From positions 1-54,993 of the IMG/VR virus record IMGVR_UViG_3300045977_000377: a stretch of DNA of 54,993 bases; one strand, 5' to 3'. Shown piece by piece: positions 26,701-32,697 of the stretch; position 1 is the stretch's first letter, and the number at the start of each line of letters is the position of its first letter. The DNA is from a virus. Below the pieces are notes generated by a model that saw only the letters and a list, made by a program, of their open reading frames with translations, was not told the DNA's origin and did no database searches. A program made the translations under genes and the position numbers.

Positions 26701-27486
26701 TGTGGAAAACGGCCGTTTTTCGAGTACTAGTGGCACGGCGCGGGATTCCCCTATGAGACACATAGTACTAGTCATCTCGTTGATAATGAATGGTTTATTG
26801 ATTTTCGCCGTTTGCCTGTGGAAAACCACGGGGAATCAACGGGATACAGGGCCGACGGCCGACGGGCGCCGACACTGGAGAGGGCAGGCGCGCCCGAGGG
26901 CAGGCAGGGCCGACGGCGCGCGACAGGTGGCAGGGCAGGCAGGCAGGCGCCCGGTTAGACGGCCGACGGCGCGCGATAGGACGGCCGACGGCGCGCCCGG
27001 TAGACAGGTGGCAGGCAGGGCAGGCGCGCCCATCGGACGCGCGCCCGAGGGCAGGCAGGCGGCGCCCGTGGCAGGTGGCAGGGCCGACGGTCGACAGGCA
27101 GGCAGGCGGCCGCCTGCAGGGCAGGCAGGCGCGCCCGAGGGCAAGTGTAGAGACCGACGGCCGACGGCGCCCCCGGCGCCCGAGGGCAGGCAGGGCCGAC
27201 GGTCGATTGGATACTTATTCACGTTTATGCATATCTATACATTTTTGGATGTCGGCGCCTCGGGAATCTTGAATCCCTATAGAGATGAGGGCGATTGGTT
27301 TTCCACAGTGTATCTGTTGATTCATTCGCCTCACTTTCGCTTTTTTTAGCCCTCGGAAGGGCTTCCATTGCGTAACGGTGCGCTCACACGCCGTCGGTCG
27401 ATTCTAGGGCCGTTTCCGCCTCGGGAAACCCTATGTTCGTTTGTGGGAAAGTCAACGACTTACACTGTGGATAAAACTGTGGATTT
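26701..27486. other. Candidate replication origin with DnaA-box-like sites
   Basis: A perfect DnaA box TGTGGATAA is at 27466-27474, with TGTGGATTT at 27478 and TGTGGGAAA at 27442 beside it. TGTGGAAAA, one mismatch from the consensus, occurs at 26701, 26817 and, on the other strand, 27299. AT-rich DNA (27206-27250, 27300-27350) separates the groups and could melt first. This combination in non-coding DNA suggests an origin. The phage initiator-like gene lies elsewhere (38097-39014). Confidence 0.5.
26848..27205. repeat. Mosaic block of short GC-rich words
   Basis: About 360 bases are built almost wholly from a few words in changing order: GGCAGG/GCAGGCAGG, CCGACGGCCGACGG, GGCGCGCCCGAGGG, GACAGGTGGCAGG and CCTGCAGG. 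Many words are 8-base palindromes. There is no fixed period, so this is not a simple tandem array or a CRISPR. Smaller blocks occur at 26574-26615, 27537-27672 and 29405-29500. Confidence 0.8.
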
Positions 27487-27586
27487 TTCGGGCTGTTTTC
27501 GGAGTATTCACCCGGTATACATGCGGCCGTCGGCGCCGACACTGGGGAGAGGGCAGGCGGCCGCCTGCAGGGCAGGCGTAGAGGGC

Positions 27587-27614
27587 AGGGCAGGCAGGCA
27601 GGCAGGCAGGCAGG
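27587..27614. repeat. Tetranucleotide tandem repeat (GGCA)n
   Basis: About six perfect GGCA/GCAG units follow two imperfect ones inside the second word block (27537-27672). Simple repeats of this kind can vary in number by slippage. Confidence 0.8.
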
Positions 27615-27691
27615 GCGCCGACGGCGCGCCCATAAACAGAACGGGCGCCCGTGTTACCGGGCGCCCGTGGCAGGTGGTCTGTTAGATCGAT

Positions 27692-27871
27692 CTATCGGCC
27701 GTTGAAACGAGCGGATAGGGTAATGCTGACGATATCGTCAGCGCGGGCGCCGTACATCTCACGCGCGACATCGGGCGCCCGTAGCACGGCGTCTGCTAAT
27801 CGGAAGTCGCGAAAGAACAACGTCTGACTCCGCCCGCTGCCGAATTCAACGTCAAAAGCGAATAGGTTCAT
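27692..27871 (-). CDS. Hypothetical protein (59 aa), last gene of the accessory cassette
   Basis: This ORF of 60 codons runs from ATG 27871 to TAG 27692, behind aaaagggaaact. It reads MNLFAFDVEFGSGRSQTLFF, then ADAVLRAPDVAREMYGARAD, and ends in a short beta-like stretch. It follows the gene at 27892 by 20 bases and lies at the end of a five-gene leftward unit. The start, ribosome site and spacing support a real gene. No family is recognised. Confidence 0.65.
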   Translation of the reverse strand: MNLFAFDVEFGSGRSQTLFFRDFRLADAVLRAPDVAREMYGARADDIVSITLSARFNGR

Positions 27872-27891
27872 AGTTTCCCTTTTCCCCTGCC

Positions 27892-28098
27892 CTACTCGGG
27901 CAGGCGTTCGATTCCCTGCCTCTCCCGATGGTAGGTATGATTCCCGTCAAAGTCCGAGTGTAGGTATGTCACCTGCCCGAAGTATCCCCGCGCCCATTCT
28001 GTAGCTTCCGAGCAACTGTCCGAGTGAATCACCACATCGAAAGTGTAGGCGTCGGTCTGATTCTCAAATCGCACAATAAACGGCCGTTCTGATCTCAT
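27892..28098 (-). CDS. Hypothetical protein (68 aa) of the accessory cassette
   Basis: The protein begins MRSERPFIVRFENQTDAYTF and has VVIHSDSCSEATEWARGYFG followed by LHSDFDGNHTYHRERQG. Its start overlaps the stop of the upstream gene by one base (TAATG). Codons use more A and T than in the structural genes, like the whole cassette. It looks like a small alpha/beta soluble protein. No known family is recognised. Confidence 0.7.
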   Translation of the reverse strand: MRSERPFIVRFENQTDAYTFDVVIHSDSCSEATEWARGYFGQVTYLHSDFDGNHTYHRERQGIERLPE

Positions 28099-28322
28099 TA
28101 GCGCACCACCTGTGATGCCAATTCTCCGATGGTTCCCTTAGCGAAAGCTTCCCATCGGCGCCCGCGTTGAATGTAGGTGTACAACATGACCGTACCGTCG
28201 GACGCGATGTAGGACGCATTCTGATCAATCCGAAACACGGCGCCGGGAAAGTGTCTCAAGCGAAACGTCTCGGGGAATTCCGCTATCGCGGATTCCAGGG
28301 TCTTTTTTTGCTCGTTTGTCAT
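28098..28322 (-). CDS. Hypothetical protein (74 aa) of the accessory cassette
   Basis: The protein is MTNEQKKTLESAIAEFPETF followed by RHFPGAVFRIDQNASYIASD and TYIQRGRRWEAFAKGTIGEL. A clear ribosome site (tagaacggagaaaacgac) precedes ATG 28322. The N-terminal helix and following beta strands suggest a small compact domain. It is coupled to the 68-aa gene downstream. Function is unknown. Confidence 0.72.
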   Translation of the reverse strand: MTNEQKKTLESAIAEFPETFRLRHFPGAVFRIDQNASYIASDGTVMLYTYIQRGRRWEAFAKGTIGELASQVVR

Positions 28323-28337
28323 GTCGTTTTCTCCGTT

Positions 28338-28475
28338 CTAGTTGGTTCTCAGATACTGCCATACGGCGCGCCAAACGGCGCGCCATTGAATCGGCCGACG
28401 GCCGTCTACCCTGCAGGTGTGCTCACTCCGAAGCAAACCGGCGCCGCACGCCTCACAACCCCGTGTGATCTCCAT
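28338..28475 (-). CDS. Tiny cysteine-motif protein (45 aa)
   Basis: The start ATG 28475 shares a base with the upstream stop (TAATG), so it is translationally coupled. The protein is short: MEITRGCEACGAGLLRSEHT followed by C and a basic tail with the duplicated WRAV (QWRAVWRAVWQYLRTN). CEAC and the later Cys/His could bind zinc. The WRAV duplication comes from two GGCGCGCC palindromes in the DNA. A longer frame to 28616 reads through the upstream gene and is rejected. Confidence 0.6.
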   Translation of the reverse strand: MEITRGCEACGAGLLRSEHTCRVDGRRPIQWRAVWRAVWQYLRTN

Positions 28476-29344
28476 TAGGCGGCCGCCTTGATAGTCGAGA
28501 TCAGCGAATCGACCGACACAAACGACTTGGCTCCGGCGCCGTGAACGATGATTGCTATCGACTTCCGACCGTCGGCCGAACCATGGGCGCCATCGCACAA
28601 CCTGCAGGCAGAGCACACAGACTTGTGATTGCCCTCGGGAGTAGCGGGACAGATGATTTCACCGGGGAGTAGCGCTTGATCGGCCGTACGGCATCTGAAC
28701 GCGCGCCACCCCATACGGCGCGCCTCCGCATACTCCGCAGGGGTGTCGACAGATGCCATCACATACGGCCGATACTTCTGATACTCGGGCTGTTTCCACT
28801 GATGGGTATACCCTGTCCACCCACTGGAGACGGCCGTTATCGCCTGCAGGATGTCGACGGGAATCAGGACAGGTTCGCCGTACGCGCCCCACCTGATTTT
28901 CTTTCCCTCGAAAACGGCCCTGTATCCGTCGGCCGTCAGATGTTCATAGCGCCCGCGTTTATAGGCTTTCCATACTCCCGTCGGTGCTTTCCCCACTTGG
29001 ACATAGCAGGTGCGCTTGGACCGTTTAGACTTCAGAGTGATCAGACCGCCCCGGTGCTTGCAATCGAAACAAACGATATCGTCAAGACCGAGTTTCACCG
29101 CCTGTATCGGGCTGATGTCGCGCGGGAGAATCCATACCTGCAGCATCGGCCCTGTTTTCGGATTCTTAGACCGCAGCGTCACAATGACCACGATGTTTGC
29201 GTTCTCGAAGAGCACGTATCCAATCGTCGGCGGCCGTTTGACGGCGCGCCGTTTGGCGCATCGCGCCCGAGTATTGGAAGAACGGCGCGCCCGTTTGGCG
29301 GCCGCCTGTCGTTTGATCTGAGTTACTGCCTTGTGGTTTGTCAT
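28475..29344 (-). CDS. Conserved phage protein with C-terminal cysteine cluster, function unknown
   Basis: The protein has 289 aa from ATG 29344 (311 aa if started at 29410; neither has a clear ribosome site). A basic N-terminus is followed by a core with DDIVCFDCKHRGG and TCYVQVGKAPTGVWKAYKRG, and then IRWGAYGEPVLIPVDILQAI. The C-terminal part has EIICPATPEGN, CSACRLCDG and KSIAIIVHGAGAKSF. From memory this resembles a widespread uncharacterised phage/plasmid family with the same CPA-CxxCxxC-HG order. It is the first gene of the cassette behind a predicted promoter. Confidence 0.85.
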   Translation of the reverse strand: MTNHKAVTQIKRQAAAKRARRSSNTRARCAKRRAVKRPPTIGYVLFENANIVVIVTLRSKNPKTGPMLQVWILPRDISPIQAVKLGLDDIVCFDCKHRGGLITLKSKRSKRTCYVQVGKAPTGVWKAYKRGRYEHLTADGYRAVFEGKKIRWGAYGEPVLIPVDILQAITAVSSGWTGYTHQWKQPEYQKYRPYVMASVDTPAEYAEARRMGWRAFRCRTADQALLPGEIICPATPEGNHKSVCSACRLCDGAHGSADGRKSIAIIVHGAGAKSFVSVDSLISTIKAAA

Positions 29345-29501
29345 AAGCCATAGGGTAACCGTGCGATTGACGGCCCTGCCTGTCACACTAGTAATAGGCG
29401 CCCGTGCCATGACGGCCGACGGCCGACGGCCGACGGGCGCCCGAGGGCGCCCCTGCAGGGCCGAAAACCGCGCGTTCGATGGCAGGCAGGGCAGGCAGGG
29501 G

Positions 29502-29612
29502 GTAACCCCTTTAGAATCAGCGCCGCGTTGATAGCAAAGGGCTTACCAAGTCCTTTAGAATCAACGCCGTGTAACCCCTTTGGAATCAGCGCCGACTGAT
29601 TCCAGGGGGGTT
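29502..29612. repeat. Dispersed hairpin repeat family, cluster 2
   Basis: Three units of the CCTTTAGAATCA family lie here. The best hairpin pairs AACCCCTTTGGAATCAG (29573-29589) with CTGATTCCAGGGGGGTT (29596-29612) with two mismatches. A second imperfect one spans 29502-29545 and a half-unit lies at 29549-29570. With cluster 1 at 26.2-26.6 kb they bracket the cassette and the word blocks. Confidence 0.75.
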
Positions 29613-29651
29613 GCGCGGAGGGCATAGTGGGACCGTCCGGAGGGTGATCCT

Positions 29652-29680
29652 ATTATTTTTCGACCTGGGAAAATTTCCAA
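29652..29680 (-). promoter_or_regulatory. Predicted promoter of the accessory cassette
   Basis: On the minus strand, TTGGAA (29680-29675) and AATAAT (29657-29652) are 17 bases apart in an AT-rich patch. A 24-base palindrome lies 8 bases upstream. It would transcribe the five genes 29344-27692 through the hairpin cluster. Confidence 0.55.
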
Positions 29681-29687
29681 CTTTTTG

Positions 29688-29736
29688 ATTTCGGTTTTGG
29701 AAAACCGAAATAGGTTTTATCTAAGTTAGAAAACCT
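29688..29736. promoter_or_regulatory. Two adjacent palindromes, operator-like
   Basis: ATTTCGGTTTT-GG-AAAACCGAAAT (29688-29711) has perfect 11-base arms. AGGTTTT...AAAACCT (29712-29736) encloses a smaller perfect palindrome TCTAAgTTAGA. Both lie just upstream of the predicted promoter. They are AT-rich, unlike the surrounding DNA, and look like dimer-binding sites, or part of a terminator for the gene at 29758. Confidence 0.6.
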
Positions 29737-29757
29737 GCCACTTACTCGGCCTCTGGC

Positions 29758-29985
29758 TTAGTAGCTCCTGGCCGGAGGCGGCTCCACCGGAACTTCCTTC
29801 TCGATCCGATAGAGGGCGACGTCGCGGCGCGTGTCGGTGGTCTCGTACACCAGCGTCAACTCGATCACCGGGCTCTTCGGGCAGGCGCGCGTTCTGAGCA
29901 CCACGGTGCGCTGCGGCGATTCGCCCGGCGCGACGGCGAAGGCGAACTGGACCGTCTGGCCCTTCCGGATGTACTCCCCGATCAC
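29758..29985 (-). CDS. Hypothetical protein (75 aa)
   Basis: GTG 29985 has a good ribosome site (ctggagttctct). The protein reads MIGEYIRKGQTVQFAFAVAP, then RTVVLRTRACPKSPVIELTL and a beta-rich end with a proline tail (PVEPPPARSY). It may be a small beta-sandwich. It sits between the terminator at 30265 and the cassette promoter, so its own promoter must lie in 29986-30262. No family is recognised. Confidence 0.65.
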   Translation of the reverse strand: MIGEYIRKGQTVQFAFAVAPGESPQRTVVLRTRACPKSPVIELTLVYETTDTRRDVALYRIEKEVPVEPPPARSY

Positions 29986-30262
29986 AGAGAACTCCAGCCA
30001 GGATGCCCGGCGCGAGCGCCAGGATCGGCCAGGACGGCCCCGAGGCGGCCGGGAGGAGGTGAGGAGGCGGGCCGGAAAACCGCGCCTCCCCGAGCCCGAT
30101 CCGGCAGCGGCAGGCGACCGGCGCGGGAGATCGACGCCTCAAGGGCAAACAGGCAAACCCGAGATGACGTCGAAGCCTGCATTCTTGACCAATCCGAAAT
30201 CCGAAGGAGTTGGGTCGATGATACCGGCCAGCGAGGGCTCGCTGCAACGAGCGCTTCAGCAC
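29986..30262. other. Gap without a convincing gene
   Basis: Open frames on both strands here have unnatural, Arg/Pro-rich translations. One plus-strand ATG (30218) follows an excellent gaaggagttgggtcg but gives only 16 codons ending MIPASEGSLQRALQHQ. One minus-strand frame (29982-30305) ends in a GTGA overlap with the next gene, which is suggestive, but its sequence is not protein-like. A promoter for the 75-aa gene may be present but is not obvious. Confidence 0.5.
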
Positions 30263-30263
30263 C

Positions 30264-30292
30264 AATAAAAAAGCCCTCCCCGAAGGGAGGGC
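30264..30292 (-). terminator. Rho-independent terminator
   Basis: On the minus strand a perfect 8-bp stem GCCCTCCC-ttcg-GGGAGGGC is followed by TTTTTTATT. It ends the leftward unit of small genes 32309-30318. Confidence 0.92.
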
Positions 30293-30317
30293 CAAGAACC
30301 AACATGCCATTACCGCG

Positions 30318-30644
30318 CTACGAGTCTACCAGTTCCGCGAGATGCTGCGGGCCGTCGCGCCGGGCGGGCGTCAGCGTCACCATGTACGCGGCGCGCCGCA
30401 GGGCCTCGTGGATCTCGACGCCGCCGTACTCGGTGAACGTCTGCTGCCCGCCGCCGTGCTCCGGCGCGAACTCCTTGGTGACCTCGACCAGCCACGATTC
30501 GCTGACCAGCGTCAGCTTCACTTCGATGATGCGGTTTGCGCCCTTCTTCTTTCCTATCTCGCCGCACTGAACAAAATGAATACAGAACGTCTCGTGGCTG
30601 CACTCGCAGTCCTGGCCGCATCTTGGACAACGATGCGGCGTCAT
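30318..30644 (-). CDS. Zinc-motif hypothetical protein (108 aa)
   Basis: The N-terminus MTPHRCPRCGQDCECSHETF has CPRC and further Cys/His and C at 27, suggesting a zinc-binding knuckle. The rest is beta/alpha (VKLTLVSESWLVEVTKEFAP) with a helix near the end. ATG 30644 overlaps the upstream stop by four bases. It is the last gene before the terminator. Function is unknown. Confidence 0.72.
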   Translation of the reverse strand: MTPHRCPRCGQDCECSHETFCIHFVQCGEIGKKKGANRIIEVKLTLVSESWLVEVTKEFAPEHGGGQQTFTEYGGVEIHEALRRAAYMVTLTPARRDGPQHLAELVDS

Positions 30645-30883
30645 GCGGTCGCCTCCGGCCGGTTGTCGACCACCAGCCCGCGCTCGGGGCCGTGTCCCTT
30701 GCGCCCGAGCACGAGCGAGTAGCGGCCGTCACCGGCCGATCCGGCCGTCGAGCAGGAGCAGCCCTTCTGGCCGCACAGAGCGCGTCTCACGCGCTTGTAG
30801 GTGGCGAGAGACACCGTCTGCCCCACCTGGACGGCGCGCACCGTGGCGCGCGTCCCGTGAAATTTGTTCGTCAGTTCGATCAT
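30641..30883 (-). CDS. Hypothetical protein (80 aa)
   Basis: The protein reads MIELTNKFHGTRATVRAVQV and continues with a basic segment, then CGQKGCSCS and a beta end (GDGRYSLVLGRKG). It overlaps both neighbours by four bases, so it belongs to one translationally coupled unit. The cysteine trio could bind metal. No family is recognised. Confidence 0.72.
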   Translation of the reverse strand: MIELTNKFHGTRATVRAVQVGQTVSLATYKRVRRALCGQKGCSCSTAGSAGDGRYSLVLGRKGHGPERGLVVDNRPEATA

Positions 30884-31110
30884 GCGTCTTGTTCCTCGGA
30901 GACTACGTTGTTCTCGAATACCTCGGGCAGCATGCCGCCCTTGCGGTCCAAGAGATCCCGCACCTTCTCGCGCATCGTGCCGTAGGGCTTGTCGTCGCGC
31001 TCGGTCCAGTCCTGATAGTCGCCCTCGCCCCAGTGCGCGGCGCTCGCGATAGCGGCCATGCGGTTGATCAGGTCAAGCTCGTGCCGGGTGAATTGAATCC
31101 GCTTCGCCAT
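30880..31110 (-). CDS. Hypothetical protein (76 aa)
   Basis: A helical protein: MAKRIQFTRHELDLINRMAA, then WGEGDYQDWTERDDKP and REKVRDLLDRKGGMLPEVFE. The start follows directly after the stop of the upstream gene (TAG-ATG). The N-terminal basic helix might bind nucleic acid, but there is no clear motif. The unit is tightly packed, with ATGA overlap downstream. Confidence 0.7.
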   Translation of the reverse strand: MAKRIQFTRHELDLINRMAAIASAAHWGEGDYQDWTERDDKPYGTMREKVRDLLDRKGGMLPEVFENNVVSEEQDA

Positions 31111-31287
31111 CTACTGCTCCTCCCGGTTGAAGGCGTGATACTCCTCCTCGATCAATTCGAGGTCGGCCATCACCAGCCCATCGATGAACGCGGCGATGTC
31201 GCCGCGCGTGGCCTTCTTCCAGCCGTGGCGATACATGATGGCGGCCTTCATGTCATCGCTGATGTCGAACGTGACCTGGACCTTCAT
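31111..31287 (-). CDS. Small RHH-like protein (58 aa)
   Basis: Start ATG 31287 is chosen because gccaaggagaacgc precedes it and it overlaps the upstream stop; the longer frame to 31317 lacks this. The protein MKVQVTFDISDDMKAAIMYR continues with KKATRGDIAAFIDGLVMADL. A beta strand followed by two helices resembles ribbon-helix-helix DNA-binding proteins, which is a tentative reading. It could regulate the small-gene unit. Confidence 0.65.
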   Translation of the reverse strand: MKVQVTFDISDDMKAAIMYRHGWKKATRGDIAAFIDGLVMADLELIEEEYHAFNREEQ

Positions 31288-31502
31288 GCGTTCTCCTTGG
31301 CCCGCTTCGCCATGCACTTCTGGCAGCGGCAGTTGTTGACCTTCGAGTTGTGCTTCGCCCAGTAGACGCCGCCCGTGTAGCTCTTGCGCTTCGAGCCGCG
31401 ACGGCGCGCGACCTCCGAGTGCAGGACGGCATCGGGGATGGTGGACATGTCGAAGCCCGGCGCGTACTCCATGGCGCCGGGCAGCTTGAAGGTGGCGGGC
31501 AT
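31284..31502 (-). CDS. Hypothetical protein (72 aa) with C-terminal CxC-x2-C
   Basis: The protein begins MPATFKLPGAMEYAPGFDMS and ends with NNCRCQKCMAKRAKENA, a cysteine cluster near a basic tail. ATG 31502 overlaps the upstream stop (ATGA). A longer frame to 31733 is a shadow of the neighbouring gene. The segment SYTGGVYWAKHNSKV is basic and aromatic. A nucleic-acid-binding zinc knuckle is plausible but unproven. Confidence 0.68.
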   Translation of the reverse strand: MPATFKLPGAMEYAPGFDMSTIPDAVLHSEVARRRGSKRKSYTGGVYWAKHNSKVNNCRCQKCMAKRAKENA

Positions 31503-31816
31503 CAGCGGCCCTCCTGGTTGATGTTCAAGCCGATCTTGCGCCACTCCTCGCAGACCGAGCAGGAGCAGCCCGAGCCCTTGAGGTTCCAATCGCGACCGGC
31601 GGCGAAGTCGGCCTTCGCGTGGCGACCGACGATTTCCTTCTCCTCGGCCGTCGAATACTCGCGGCTGACGTAGACCTTGCGGTCGACCGGGCGCGGAACC
31701 AGCCCTCTCGGCGCCCGCGTGATGGCGGCGCACAGATCGTGCGCCACCGCTGCGGTCTCGCCGTCGGTCAGCACGTTCGGCGTGTCGATGAAGTAGCTCA
31801 CTTTGTACCGGGGCAT
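31502..31816 (-). CDS. Hypothetical protein (104 aa)
   Basis: ATG 31816 is the coupled start (ATGA overlap). The N-terminal part (MPRYKVSYFIDTPNVLTDGE) is alpha/beta. The C-terminal part has KGSGCSCSVCEEWRKIG, a CxCxxC cluster. The neighbours on both sides share 4-base overlaps. Function is unknown. It is one of many small paired-cysteine proteins of this region. Confidence 0.7.
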   Translation of the reverse strand: MPRYKVSYFIDTPNVLTDGETAAVAHDLCAAITRAPRGLVPRPVDRKVYVSREYSTAEEKEIVGRHAKADFAAGRDWNLKGSGCSCSVCEEWRKIGLNINQEGR

Positions 31817-32037
31817 CAGCGTGCCCTCCTTCCCGTCGGCCCGAGCCCGCGCGCTGCGCGATGCCGGGCGACCCATTCGTAGTGCGCCATGGCGGCCGTC
31901 GGCGGCGAGGCCAGGACGCGGCCGCTCTCGACCACGATGGTCTTCTGGACCTCGTAGGGCGCGGCGACGAACGAGAACGGCTTGCGGCCGTTCTCCTCGT
32001 AGAGCTTCATCGCGGCGTCGTAGGTGATGGGCGTCAT
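31816..32037 (-). CDS. Hypothetical protein (73 aa)
   Basis: The protein reads MTPITYDAAMKLYEENGRKP, then FVAAPYEVQKTIVVESGRVL and ends with a basic tail (RHRAARGLGPTGRRAR). The start at ATG 32037 overlaps the upstream stop. The frame open further upstream to 32337 is not used because it crosses the previous gene. A short alpha/beta fold with a basic tail; unknown function. Confidence 0.7.
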   Translation of the reverse strand: MTPITYDAAMKLYEENGRKPFSFVAAPYEVQKTIVVESGRVLASPPTAAMAHYEWVARHRAARGLGPTGRRAR

Positions 32038-32309
32038 CAGCGGCGGCTCCTCTCTGCCATCGCGTCGGAGCAGTGCTCCATCACTCGCTCGTATTCGGCC
32101 ATGAGGGCCTGGACGCGCTGCAGCCGGTCGAAGTGCTCGTCCTGCGCCCGCTCCATCGCGCCTGCGGCTTGCGGATAGTAGTCGCGCCCGTTGGGAGCAG
32201 CCTGCTGCATTTGGCGCATGGCCTCTTGCAGCGCGTTGTAGGCGGCTTCGGCTTGATCGTAGAGCGATTGGGCCGGTGTGCCGTTCAGGTGAACCGTCGG
32301 TAGGGTCAT
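32037..32309 (-). CDS. Coiled-coil protein (90 aa), first gene of the 30-32 kb unit
   Basis: ATG 32309 follows a predicted promoter by few bases (short leader). The protein starts MTLPTVHLNGTPAQSLYDQA, a sequence I recall from small conserved phage proteins, and continues as two helices rich in Q, E, A and R (LQRVQALMAEYERVMEHCSD). It is likely a soluble helical protein. No biochemical role is known to me. It is the first gene of a unit ending at the terminator 30264. Confidence 0.75.
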   Translation of the reverse strand: MTLPTVHLNGTPAQSLYDQAEAAYNALQEAMRQMQQAAPNGRDYYPQAAGAMERAQDEHFDRLQRVQALMAEYERVMEHCSDAMAERSRR

Positions 32310-32317
32310 ACAGAACC

Positions 32318-32340
32318 AGTGTACCAGATGCAGGCATCTG
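32318..32340 (-). promoter_or_regulatory. Promoter with embedded 16-bp palindrome (copy 1)
   Basis: On the minus strand an extended -10 TGGTACACT (-10 box 32323-32318) lies two bases after the palindrome CAGATGCAGGCATCTG (32325-32340). The -35 region is poor. A further palindrome GATGCGCGCATC lies upstream at 32344-32355. The arrangement equals that at 32655-32677, so both promoters probably share a repressor. Confidence 0.6.
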
Positions 32341-32359
32341 CCAGATGCGCGCATCAGAA

Positions 32360-32388
32360 ATAAAAAAGCCCGCCGGTTAGGGCGGGCT
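32360..32388 (-). terminator. Rho-independent terminator
   Basis: On the minus strand AGCCCGCC-ctaacc-GGCGGGCT is followed by TTTTTATTT. It closes the transcript that ends with the 67-aa gene (32444-32647). The downstream promoter at 32318 then starts the next unit. Confidence 0.92.
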
Positions 32389-32443
32389 CGGGGCGGGCTC
32401 GGCGGCGCGCCGGTTTAGACCGGCTTCGTTGAAGCGGTCCTCA

Positions 32444-32647
32444 TCATATGCGGTCTGTCCTCTCGTCCATCGCTTGTGATTTGGTCTCATACGGCCCCGC
32501 AACGCGCTCGCGCCCCGCGAGGTCGATCTCCCGCACCGGAATCTGTTTGCCGCGCGGCCCGAGAACGAGATACCAGTCTCGCGTGCCCGCGAGGTTGCCG
32601 ACCGACCGTCGGAGCGGCCGCCGATTCGAGAATCTGCATGTCTTCAT
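32444..32647 (-). CDS. Basic hypothetical protein (67 aa)
   Basis: ATG 32647 lies just after a promoter-operator. The protein starts MKTCRFSNRRPLRRSVGNLA and contains WYLVLGPRGKQIPVREIDLA. It is short, basic at the start and beta-rich later. It is the only gene between promoter copy 2 and the terminator at 32360. Isolation behind a repressor-type promoter makes a regulator or immunity-related role conceivable, but there is no motif to prove it. Confidence 0.62.
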   Translation of the reverse strand: MKTCRFSNRRPLRRSVGNLAGTRDWYLVLGPRGKQIPVREIDLAGRERVAGPYETKSQAMDERTDRI

Positions 32648-32654
32648 GTCAACC

Positions 32655-32684
32655 ACTATAGCAGATGCAGGCATCTGCCAGCAA
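32655..32684 (-). promoter_or_regulatory. Promoter with embedded 16-bp palindrome (copy 2)
   Basis: On the minus strand TTGCTG (32684-32679) and extended -10 TGCTATAGT (box 32660-32655) have an 18-base spacer filled by CAGATGCAGGCATCTG (32662-32677). An extra half-site GCAGATGCATG lies upstream. A repressor bound there would block RNA polymerase. The same 16 bases and offset occur at 32325-32340. Confidence 0.65.
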
Positions 32685-32697
32685 CATGCATCTGCCA

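Larger units (their letters stand above)
26207..27691. other. 1.5-kb region with no convincing gene
   Basis: No frame here looks like a protein gene: the open frames are made of simple GC-rich words or lack ribosome sites. The region contains the hairpin family (26233-26696), a mosaic of repeated words (26574-26615, 26848-27205, 27537-27672), AT-rich DNA (27206-27350) and DnaA-box-like sequences. Lying between the accessory cassette and the terminase genes, it is a candidate for the replication origin and the packaging site. Confidence 0.7.

Noticed and set aside
26848-27205. Word-repeat block considered as a CRISPR array
   Set aside because: Repeats are 6-14 bases with no constant length or spacing, and there are no unique spacers or cas genes.
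26657-27349. A 230-codon plus-strand frame crossing the word-repeat block, including a possible membrane segment near 26753
   Set aside because: Most of it is a translation of the GC-rich words (GRQAGR-type repeats). There is no convincing ribosome site, although a short membrane peptide at its start cannot be excluded.
27345-27366. Hairpin AGCCCT-cgga-AGGGCT next to a T-run, considered as a terminator
   Set aside because: The T-run precedes the stem on the plus strand and becomes an A-run after it on the minus strand, so it works in neither direction.
29831-30268. A 145-codon plus-strand frame ending with a good ribosome site and a 16-codon tail
   Set aside because: It runs antisense to the 29758 gene and the middle is Arg-rich, with no coding character. 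The short tail alone is too small to call.
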